33,084 bases of DNA. Source: an uncultured Bacteroidales bacterium (GTDB taxonomy: Bacteria; Bacteroidota; Bacteroidia; Bacteroidales; Paludibacteraceae). Positions 13,950-21,426 of this stretch are shown here, piece after piece. Numbering within the stretch: the stretch's first letter is position 1; the number at the start of each line of letters is the position of its first letter. Below the pieces are notes generated by a model, which saw nothing but the letters and a program-made list of their open reading frames with translations, made no database searches and was not told where the DNA came from. A program made the position numbers and the translations under genes. The stretch lies in contig CACZRD010000017.1 in the NCBI GenBank assembly GCA_902783545.1, positions 1 to 33,084 on the forward strand, given 5' to 3'.

Positions 13950-16655
13950 ATGCGTAACTACATATACACACTTGTCACCCTGCTACTGCTATCCGGCAGC
14001 ATATACGGCGCGGAGCCCGCACCCCAACGTCCGCAGATATGGGACTTTGGAGCAGTGAGTTTCGATCGCACCAAATACGAGAATATGCTCACATCCGGCG
14101 AGATCAACAGTTGGATGCCGACGGCTATCCCTGGAGCACGTAACACGTATATCTCCGACTTCCTGGGTTCGCGAAGCGTCAACCTGTCGTTCAACGGTCA
14201 CGGCGGCAAGTCACACCGACTGCGTACGTCTAACACCAAACTCTCGCGATTTGATGAGGGCGAGCTGCATGAGAAACAACACGGAGCGGTATTCACCGGT
14301 TACCTGATGTCAAACATGCACGCCGACCCCGAGGTGTATCTGGAGCAACATTTCTACGAGGGCGACATTGTTGAATACGCCGTTGCTTCAACCGGTGTGC
14401 CGGCAACCTACCGATTGATGTCGGAAGACAAGATCTTCGCCCAGACGCGGAGGATCAGCGGTCAGGGTGCAGAGGTCATATGGTTCTCTATTCCCCGTGA
14501 GGGACACTACCGTCTGTCCTGTATGGACGAGAAACTGGTTGTGGCACGTATCATCCGTTATCCTGCCGAGTGGGGAGAACTCTACTTCACCGGCACGCTA
14601 CCCAAGAACTGCTACCTGCTGATCTCCAACCGCGAGAACGGCGCACTGCACCGCCTGAACATAGGCGAGCAGAACATACGTCTGCCTATGGGTTACACCT
14701 ATGGTCTGACGCTCAAGGGCGACCCGACAAAGATGCTCGTCACCACCGACTCCATTAACTTCCAGCATTCCGGGGAGAAATATGACATCAAGACGCGTAA
14801 CATCGAGCTCAACGAGTTCCGCGGCAAGATCATCGGACTGCCGGAAAGCGAGCTGCAGAAACTCAGTTTTGAACTCACGCCGAAATATCCCACTACGTTC
14901 CACGCGTTCTATGAGATGCACGGCAACCGTTACACGATCTACACCGAGCCGAATAACCAGTACAAGATACGTCCGCGCGGCGTAAACGACTATGTGATGG
15001 ATACCATAGCCGCCATCACGAACCTCAACCAGCTGGTGTTCACCAAACGGCCTGTTTACCCTGTGACTATTCAGTCGCAACTTGACCTGAGTGGTGCCAC
15101 GCTGCAGTTCAGCAACGTCAAGGAACCCGGCTACGTCTATACCTTCAGCGGCACGGACGACATAGCCCTGCGTTCGGGTTCGTACTCGATAGCGGTACTT
15201 GGTCTGGACAGTTTCCGATTGCAGCGCACCTCGCTGCTCAATATCCGCCGCGACCCAGTCACCAAGCGTCTGGACTTCCGTCGCGAGCTGAGTGCCAATG
15301 ACTCATTATCCTATACCGAGACCCTGTACGTAGGCGCACAACGCCAGTACACCACGATCCGCCAAGCGCTGCGCGCTGTCGATAAGATGCGCCGTACACG
15401 CAACCAGCATGTGACTATCGCCATCGATCCCGGACAGTACGACGAGATGCTGCGTATCACCGAGCCGAACATCTCCCTGGTGAACGCTGCAGATATACCG
15501 TCCGTGAAGATCAGCAACAGCGGTCTGGACATCCATCCGCAGGCAGTACGTATAACAGGTTACTACGGCGGTGAGTACAACTACTACTCGATGACCGAGA
15601 GTTACACGCACTCCGCGCGCGCGTTGCGCATAAATAAGGAAAACAAAACCCTCGCCGTACAAAACACCGGCGGACGAGAACTGTACTACAACGCCACGGT
15701 GGTTATCTCCGCCGAAGATGTGACGCTCGAGAATCTGATCATCGAAAATGCATTTAACCGTTACATCACGCGTCTGGAAGCACGTGATCAGATCGTTCCG
15801 CAATATCCCGAAACACCGCGTCGTCCGGTTGCATTCCAATCCACAGAAGTACAAAAGGCCAAATACCGTCGTCCGGCAGCAGCCCTGGCGGTTGCCGGAA
15901 TGGGTGATCGCGTGCAACTCATCGGTTGCCGGCTCATAGGCGTTGAGAACACATTGTACGGCGACGCCGGTTGCCGACTGTACATGCTCTACTGCCACAT
16001 CATGGGTAGTCATAACATCATCTCCGGCGGTATGACGCTGACCTGCTACCGCTCGGATATAGAAGTGTTCCCGACCGACAAATCCTCGTATCTGGCAGCA
16101 GCGCGTACGCAGGTCGGTTTGCGCGGATTCCTGTTCGACCAGTGCTTCATCCGCTCGGCTGAACCGGAGACCGAGATGGCCAGCGAGCACTATTCCGAAG
16201 CCTGCCATCTGGTCAAACCTGTAGATCACTACGGCGAAGTAGTGTTCGTCGATACGAAGTTCGACCTTGCGCTGGAGGCCATGGCTTACGATCCGGCTAT
16301 AGCGTTCGTGCCTGATGATCCTGTGTTTAACACGTTCAGTCTCTCGCCGTACGCTTACACGCGAGGGACAGACGGCTGGAACCCCAGCAAGTCGCCCGAC
16401 CGTGAACTGGATCTGGGTATCGTGAACCTGAAGTTAGGCATGCACATCGAGCCGAACGCGCTTGTGATGCACCACATTGCGCAGCCGACAACGATGCGTG
16501 TGATTACGCCTGACGGCTCATCGTTCATTGACCAGCTGCTCACCGGCACGCAGACATTCCACATGCCTCACGGCGTGTATTGGCTGATCTTTGAGAATAA
16601 TATCGGCAAGCAATCCGTCAAGATTGAGATACCCGATGAGCCTAAGAAGAAATAA
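13950..16655 (+). CDS. Secreted pectinesterase-fold (CE8-like) protein with altered catalytic motifs
   Basis: The 901-residue protein has a signal peptide (IYTLVTLLLLSGSIYGAE). Residues about 25-440 look like beta-sandwich domains of unclear type. From about 450 the chain follows a pectin methylesterase right-handed beta-helix: LYVGAQRQYTTIRQALRAVD, VTIAIDPGQYDEMLRI, then DRVQLIGCRLIGVENTLYGD and YCHIMGSHNIISGG. In active CE8 enzymes those last two read Q-D-T-L-Y and V-D-F-I-F-G; here Gln-Asp is Glu-Asn, and the second catalytic Asp is Asn. The L-G-R-P-W arginine motif is not visible either. It is therefore likely a non-catalytic carbohydrate-binding relative or an enzyme of altered chemistry. 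No T9SS tail; the C-terminus is EIPDEPKKK. A pectin-active role is unsupported by neighbours, which are RNA-modification and repair genes. Confidence 0.72.
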   Translation: MRNYIYTLVTLLLLSGSIYGAEPAPQRPQIWDFGAVSFDRTKYENMLTSGEINSWMPTAIPGARNTYISDFLGSRSVNLSFNGHGGKSHRLRTSNTKLSRFDEGELHEKQHGAVFTGYLMSNMHADPEVYLEQHFYEGDIVEYAVASTGVPATYRLMSEDKIFAQTRRISGQGAEVIWFSIPREGHYRLSCMDEKLVVARIIRYPAEWGELYFTGTLPKNCYLLISNRENGALHRLNIGEQNIRLPMGYTYGLTLKGDPTKMLVTTDSINFQHSGEKYDIKTRNIELNEFRGKIIGLPESELQKLSFELTPKYPTTFHAFYEMHGNRYTIYTEPNNQYKIRPRGVNDYVMDTIAAITNLNQLVFTKRPVYPVTIQSQLDLSGATLQFSNVKEPGYVYTFSGTDDIALRSGSYSIAVLGLDSFRLQRTSLLNIRRDPVTKRLDFRRELSANDSLSYTETLYVGAQRQYTTIRQALRAVDKMRRTRNQHVTIAIDPGQYDEMLRITEPNISLVNAADIPSVKISNSGLDIHPQAVRITGYYGGEYNYYSMTESYTHSARALRINKENKTLAVQNTGGRELYYNATVVISAEDVTLENLIIENAFNRYITRLEARDQIVPQYPETPRRPVAFQSTEVQKAKYRRPAAALAVAGMGDRVQLIGCRLIGVENTLYGDAGCRLYMLYCHIMGSHNIISGGMTLTCYRSDIEVFPTDKSSYLAAARTQVGLRGFLFDQCFIRSAEPETEMASEHYSEACHLVKPVDHYGEVVFVDTKFDLALEAMAYDPAIAFVPDDPVFNTFSLSPYAYTRGTDGWNPSKSPDRELDLGIVNLKLGMHIEPNALVMHHIAQPTTMRVITPDGSSFIDQLLTGTQTFHMPHGVYWLIFENNIGKQSVKIEIPDEPKKK

Positions 16656-16670
16656 CCTCTCCCGCGTAGC

Positions 16671-19600
16671 ATGACGATTGATGAACTCAGACAACGGCTC
16701 ACTGACGGTCACAGCGAGATTGCTGCTGTCGCAGGGCAGTTGGCGCAACGTCCGGCCGGTCACCTGCTAATCACCGGCTTGCACGCCAGTGCTCGTTCTG
16801 TCGTGTTGTCTGCCTTGCGCGAGCAGGACAAGACGCACGCCGTTCATCTCATCGTCTGCGACAACGCCGATGAGGCGCAGTATCTCTACGCCGACATGCG
16901 TACGCTCGGCGGAGACAAAGCCGCAGCCACGCTACTGTTCTTCCCCCACTCGCATCGCCGCCGTCAATCGACAATAGACGAGTCAATGGCCATCCAGCGC
17001 ACGCAGACTCTGAGTGCGCTGTTGCAACAGGACAAACATCCGGCAATAGTCACCTACCCCGAAGCGCTGAGCGAATTGTCGTGTCCGCCGGACGTGATGC
17101 AACAAAGCAGTCTGAGCCTGCACACCGGCGACGAGACGAGCATCGCCGCACTCACCGCACGACTGCTCGACCTGGGATTTCAGCGCGTGGACTTCGTATA
17201 TGAGCCCGGACAGTTCGCTATTCGCGGAGGTATAGTGGATATCTACAGTTACGCCTCTGAGTACCCTTTCCGTCTAGATTTCTTCGGCGACGAGATTGAC
17301 TCTATTCGCACCTTTGATATCGAGACGCAACTATCCGACAAACGTGTGGATGAGGTTGCTATCGTTCGTACAGACGAATCGGAGAATATGGTATCACTGG
17401 CAGCGTACTTGCCGCCAAGCACGCTGTATATCGGCAACAACATTCACCTCACTCCCCTGCACGCTGCGCTGCAAGACTCCGCCCCGGATTGGTCGGATAC
17501 CATAGAGATCGGCACAAAATGCTCCTACGATACCTATTCGCGTATTGCTTTCGATACGCTGCCACAGCCGTTGTTCCACAAACAGTTTGAGATGCTCATG
17601 CAGGATATGACAGAAAAGATTGCGTTAGGTTACACGATCTATATCCTGTCCGACTACAAGAAGCAGACCGACCGCTTGGCTGCCATCATGGCAGCTATTC
17701 CCACCACGCAGGACGACAATCGCCTACCGGATGAACAAGCTGAACGCAAAGCGCTGTTCACACCTGTTGACCACGCGCTGCACAGCGGCTGGATTGATCA
17801 CACGCATAAGATTGCCTGCTACACCGACCATCAGATCTTCGAACGTTACCACCGCGTGACGCTGACCTCGGATAACGCACGTCGCGGCAAAGCGGTGATG
17901 ACCCTCAAGGAACTCAACCAGCTGCAGGTAGGTGACTACGTCGTGCACTCCGACCACGGTATAGGGCGCTTCGGAGGCTTAGTCACCACAGGCGTCAACG
18001 GCAAGCCGCAAGAGATGATCAAACTTATCTATCGCGACGGCGATACAATATTCGTGAGCATCCATAACCTCCACCGCATAAGCAAGTACAAGGGCAAGGA
18101 GGGGACAGCGCCTACCGTCTCGCATATCGGTTCGGGAGCGTGGGAGCGGCTGAAAGAACGCACGAAGGACAAAGTCAAAGAGATTGCCCGTGATCTGATC
18201 CGCCTGTACGCCACGCGCAAGCAACAGCAGGGCGTTGCCTACTCACCTGACGGATATATGCAGCAGGAATTGGAGGCATCGTTCATCTACGAAGATACGC
18301 CCGATCAGGCGAAAGCCACCCTCGATGTCAAGCACGATCTGGAAAGTCATCAGCCTATGGATCGCCTCATATGCGGCGATGTAGGTTTCGGTAAGACGGA
18401 GATCGCGATGCGCGCTGCCTTCAAGGTTGCTACCGACGGCAAGCAGGTGGCTGTACTCGTACCGACAACCGTGCTGGCGCTACAGCACTACACGACGTTC
18501 AAGGAGCGATTCCAGAACTTCCCCGTCAAGGTCGAATATTTGAGTCGTGCCAAGACACCCAAGGAGGTCAAAGAGATCCTGGAGCAACTCGCCAGCGGTC
18601 AGATCGACATACTCATCGGCACGCACAAACTCATCGGCAAGACCGTCAAGTGGCACGATCTTGGTCTGCTGATCATCGACGAGGAGCAGAAGTTCGGCGT
18701 AGCGGTCAAAGAGAAACTCAAGAGCCTCAGGACGAACATCGACGTGCTGACCCTCACTGCCACGCCTATACCGCGTACCCTGCAGTTCTCGCTGCTCGGC
18801 GCGCGCGATCTAAGTGTCATCACCACGCCGCCACCGAATCGTTTCCCGGTCATCACCGAAACAATCACGTTGGATGACGAGGATATCATCAAGGAAGCTA
18901 TCGACATTGAGATGGCAAGAAACGGGCAGGTGTTCGTAGTCTGCAACCGCATTGAGATGCTCGAACGCATTGAGCATCGCCTGCACCGCCTCTGTCCCGA
19001 TGCAAGGATGGTCATAGCGCACGGGCAGATGCCTGCCGACGAGGTTGCACAACGGCTGGAGGATTTCATCAACTACGAATATGACATCCTGATCTCGACC
19101 ACGATCATCGAGTCGGGTATCGACATTCCGAATGTCAATACGATGTTCATCTTCTCAGCGCAGCACTACGGTCTGGCTGACCTGCATCAGCTGCGCGGAC
19201 GTGTCGGTCGCAGTAACCGCAAGGCGTATTGCTACCTCATTACTCCCGAACGTGAACTGCTCACTCCTGAGGCACGCAGAAGAATCGATGCCATCACCAC
19301 GTTTGCCGAACTCGGCTCGGGCTTCCACCTCGCCATGCAGGATCTGGATATCCGCGGCGCAGGTAACATGCTCGGTGCCGAGCAGTCGGGATTCATCGCC
19401 GACCTCGGCTATGAGACCTATCAACGCATATTGAACGAAGCCGTTGAGGAACTGAAGGATGAGATGCACCTCACGCCGGACGAGAGTGAGGAATCGGCTG
19501 ACAGCCAAGAGCCGACAGTCAATGGCCAAAGTTCGGCTCGCCGCTGGGTTAGCGATGCGCAGTTCGAGTGCGACTTGCAGGTGAACTTCCCGCCTGACTA

Positions 19601-20063
19601 TATCGAGAATATCAGCGAGCGTATCACGCTCTATCGCGAGCTCGACTCCCTGCGCGACGAGCAGGAGCTCCTCGCCTACGAGAAACGTCTCATTGACCGC
19701 TTCGGTGCCCTACCCGAGCAAGCAAAAGAACTGCTGAATGTCGTACGCCTGCGTTGGCTGTGCTGCCGCCTGGGTATAGACAAGATCCTGCTCAAGGGCG
19801 AGAGAATGGCACTCTATCTGCCGCAGAACAACGATGCTTACTACCAGAGCGAGACCTTTGCGCACCTCATCCAGTATGCCGTCAGCCGACCGCAGCGTTG
19901 CATGTTCCATGACGAGCCCGTGCGCACCAAAGGTCTGACGGAAGCCGAACTCAAGACAATACCGCACAAACGGTATATAACCATACAAAACGTCAAAACC
20001 ATTGCCGGAGCTATCAACTTGCTGAGCAAGATTGAGCACCCGGAAACACAAGAACAGTTATGA
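16671..20063 (+). CDS. mfd: Transcription-repair coupling factor Mfd
   Basis: Mfd displaces RNA polymerase stalled at lesions and recruits UvrA. The 1130-residue product is full length. UvrB-like N-terminal domains (about 1-340, with FVYEPGQFAIRGGIVDIY and RLDFFGDEIDSIR), the RNA-polymerase-interacting CarD-like domain (QVGDYVVHSDHGIGRFGG, about 419-437), the translocase with Walker A GDVGFGKTEIAMRA (about 568), motif II DEEQKFGV (about 670) and motif III TATPIPRTL, and motif VI QLRGRVGRS are all present. The C-terminal TRCF domain follows from about 960. Between the translocase and TRCF domain a 7-bp array encodes part of a linker (about 942-953). The stop overlaps the kdsB start (ATGA). Confidence 0.97.
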   Translation: MTIDELRQRLTDGHSEIAAVAGQLAQRPAGHLLITGLHASARSVVLSALREQDKTHAVHLIVCDNADEAQYLYADMRTLGGDKAAATLLFFPHSHRRRQSTIDESMAIQRTQTLSALLQQDKHPAIVTYPEALSELSCPPDVMQQSSLSLHTGDETSIAALTARLLDLGFQRVDFVYEPGQFAIRGGIVDIYSYASEYPFRLDFFGDEIDSIRTFDIETQLSDKRVDEVAIVRTDESENMVSLAAYLPPSTLYIGNNIHLTPLHAALQDSAPDWSDTIEIGTKCSYDTYSRIAFDTLPQPLFHKQFEMLMQDMTEKIALGYTIYILSDYKKQTDRLAAIMAAIPTTQDDNRLPDEQAERKALFTPVDHALHSGWIDHTHKIACYTDHQIFERYHRVTLTSDNARRGKAVMTLKELNQLQVGDYVVHSDHGIGRFGGLVTTGVNGKPQEMIKLIYRDGDTIFVSIHNLHRISKYKGKEGTAPTVSHIGSGAWERLKERTKDKVKEIARDLIRLYATRKQQQGVAYSPDGYMQQELEASFIYEDTPDQAKATLDVKHDLESHQPMDRLICGDVGFGKTEIAMRAAFKVATDGKQVAVLVPTTVLALQHYTTFKERFQNFPVKVEYLSRAKTPKEVKEILEQLASGQIDILIGTHKLIGKTVKWHDLGLLIIDEEQKFGVAVKEKLKSLRTNIDVLTLTATPIPRTLQFSLLGARDLSVITTPPPNRFPVITETITLDDEDIIKEAIDIEMARNGQVFVVCNRIEMLERIEHRLHRLCPDARMVIAHGQMPADEVAQRLEDFINYEYDILISTTIIESGIDIPNVNTMFIFSAQHYGLADLHQLRGRVGRSNRKAYCYLITPERELLTPEARRRIDAITTFAELGSGFHLAMQDLDIRGAGNMLGAEQSGFIADLGYETYQRILNEAVEELKDEMHLTPDESEESADSQEPTVNGQSSARRWVSDAQFECDLQVNFPPDYIENISERITLYRELDSLRDEQELLAYEKRLIDRFGALPEQAKELLNVVRLRWLCCRLGIDKILLKGERMALYLPQNNDAYYQSETFAHLIQYAVSRPQRCMFHDEPVRTKGLTEAELKTIPHKRYITIQNVKTIAGAINLLSKIEHPETQEQL
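19495..19529. repeat. 7-bp repeat array, 5 units, in an Mfd interdomain linker
   Basis: Units CGGCTGA, CAGCCAA, GAGCCGA, CAGTCAA, TGGCCAA are translated in frame as ADSQEPTVNGQ-like residues between the helicase and TRCF domains, a position where most Mfd proteins tolerate length change. A degenerate continuation (AGTTCGG) may follow. Confidence 0.75.
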
Positions 20064-20836
20064 AGTTTATAGCCATTATCCCCGCCCGCTACGCTTCGAC
20101 CCGCTTGCCGGGCAAACCGCTGGCGATGCTTGCCGGAAAGCCGGTGATCCAACATGTGTATGAGCATGTGGCGCAATGTCCGGCTCTGACCGATGTGCTC
20201 GTCGCTACCGACGACGAGCGGATTCTCAGTGCGGTACAGGCCTTTGGCGGCAAAGCGCTAATGACGCGCGCCGACCATCGCTGCGGTACAGACCGATGTC
20301 TGGAGGCAATGAACAGTTGGTTGAACGAGCACCCCGGAGTAGATGCTAAGGATCTGGTCGTTGTGAATGTGCAAGGCGACGAACCCTTCGTACACCCCGA
20401 ACAGATCAGCGACATCTGCCGATGCTTTGATGCTTCCGGCACCGACATCGCTACGCTGGCTCGCCCTTATACGGCGGATGACACATGGGCAGACTTGCAG
20501 AATCCTAACACCCCGAAGGTGGTCTTCGACAAAGAAATGCGCGCTATCCTCTTCTCACGCAGTGTCATCCCCTACCTGCGTAACGCAGCGCAAGAGCAAT
20601 GGCTCACTCAACACACGTACTACCGTCATGTGGGCATGTACGCTTACCGCGCATCCGTATTGTGCACGGTAGCTGCATTGCAGCCTACGCCTCTGGAGAT
20701 AGCCGAGAGTCTGGAGCAACTGCGGTGGTTAGAAAATGGCTACACCATCCGTGTAGCCATCACTCGTCACACCACAATAGGCATTGACACACCCGACGAT
20801 CTACGCAAAGCCGAGCAGTATATCAGCAATCAGTAG
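20060..20836 (+). CDS. kdsB: 3-deoxy-manno-octulosonate cytidylyltransferase
   Basis: KdsB makes CMP-Kdo from CTP and Kdo for lipopolysaccharide inner core synthesis in the cytoplasm. The 258-residue protein opens IPARYASTRLPGKPLAML, the CTP-binding signature, and carries VVNVQGDEPFVHPEQI, ADHRCGTDR and YYRHVGMYAYRASVL, all family hallmarks. Length is typical. It overlaps mfd by the ATGA motif and closes the plus-strand run. Its last codons and TAG stop are inside a 7-bp array shared with the end of the converging HAD gene. Confidence 0.96.
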   Translation: MKFIAIIPARYASTRLPGKPLAMLAGKPVIQHVYEHVAQCPALTDVLVATDDERILSAVQAFGGKALMTRADHRCGTDRCLEAMNSWLNEHPGVDAKDLVVVNVQGDEPFVHPEQISDICRCFDASGTDIATLARPYTADDTWADLQNPNTPKVVFDKEMRAILFSRSVIPYLRNAAQEQWLTQHTYYRHVGMYAYRASVLCTVAALQPTPLEIAESLEQLRWLENGYTIRVAITRHTTIGIDTPDDLRKAEQYISNQ

Positions 20837-20849
20837 TCAGTTATCAGAC
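20822..20849. repeat. 7-bp repeat array joining two convergent stop codons
   Basis: Units ATCAGCA, ATCAGTA, GTCAGTT, ATCAGAC. The array holds the TAG of kdsB (20834-20836) and, on the other strand, the TGA of the HAD gene (20846-20844). Only 7 bp separate the two coding regions. No terminator hairpin is seen here. Confidence 0.82.
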
Positions 20850-21419
20850 TTTTAGGAATTGCGCCCCCAAGGCTTTAGCCAATTGACCATCCGTGTCCTC
20901 TCTATCACCGATGAACAGCACTTGCCGCCAATTCAGGGCGGCATTGTTGATGGCAGTCTTGACTGCATCGCCCAGACGCGGATCGGGTTTGACCGTACCA
21001 TAATCTCCTGCGGCAAGGATAGCATCAAAGTCGGCGGTCTGTAGTCCCAAGGCCTGCAATTTCTCCTTTACAGCCTCGTAATCTGACAGGATGATAATCT
21101 TTATCTTGCGCTGCTTGCACTCATCGATCAAGTCTTGCAGCCATGACTGCGGATGATAATGCTTGCGGATGACCTCCACCATCGATGGCAAGTAGTTTTC
21201 CCTATACCACTTATCTGTGAACCGCTGCCGGCTGATGGCTGAGGGCTGACCGCTGACCACTGCCCGCTGCCGGCTGCGCCAACGGCGCTCGGCTATCAAC
21301 GACGGCAGATGCCTGCGCTGCTTGCGGATCATGTACCACGCCATACGCGGCTTGCTGTAGATCGTGCCGTCCATGTCCAGCACCACAGCCTTGATATCTT
21401 TCGGTATAGGAATACGCAT
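20844..21419 (-). CDS. HAD-superfamily hydrolase with a repeat-encoded insert
   Basis: A 191-residue phosphatase-type HAD protein. Motif I is VVLDMDGT (nucleophile Asp15, acid/base Asp17), motif II ILSDYE, motif III TVKPDP, and motif IV GDREDTD, so the active site looks intact. The small helical cap follows motif I, and in it residues about 47-65 (RSRQRAVVSGQPSAISRQR) are encoded by an eight-unit 7-bp array, between RRW and FTDKWY. This insert is unlikely to belong to the ancestral cap, and could change substrate access. The substrate cannot be told from sequence; the N-terminal layout resembles small sugar-phosphate or haloacid-type phosphatases. It is the last gene of the minus-strand run, 7 bp after the GH3-like gene. 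Confidence 0.85.
   Translation of the reverse strand: MRIPIPKDIKAVVLDMDGTIYSKPRMAWYMIRKQRRHLPSLIAERRWRSRQRAVVSGQPSAISRQRFTDKWYRENYLPSMVEVIRKHYHPQSWLQDLIDECKQRKIKIIILSDYEAVKEKLQALGLQTADFDAILAAGDYGTVKPDPRLGDAVKTAINNAALNWRQVLFIGDREDTDGQLAKALGAQFLKV
21225..21280. repeat. Eight-unit 7-bp repeat array inside the HAD cap domain
   Basis: Exactly 56 bp: CTGCCGG, CTGATGG, CTGAGGG, CTGACCG, CTGACCA, CTGCCCG, CTGCCGG, CTGCGCC. Every unit starts CTG, the first and seventh are identical, and none slips phase. It is translated as a basic, Ser/Gln-rich stretch in the minus-strand gene. Confidence 0.92.
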
Positions 21420-21426
21420 CGCTACT

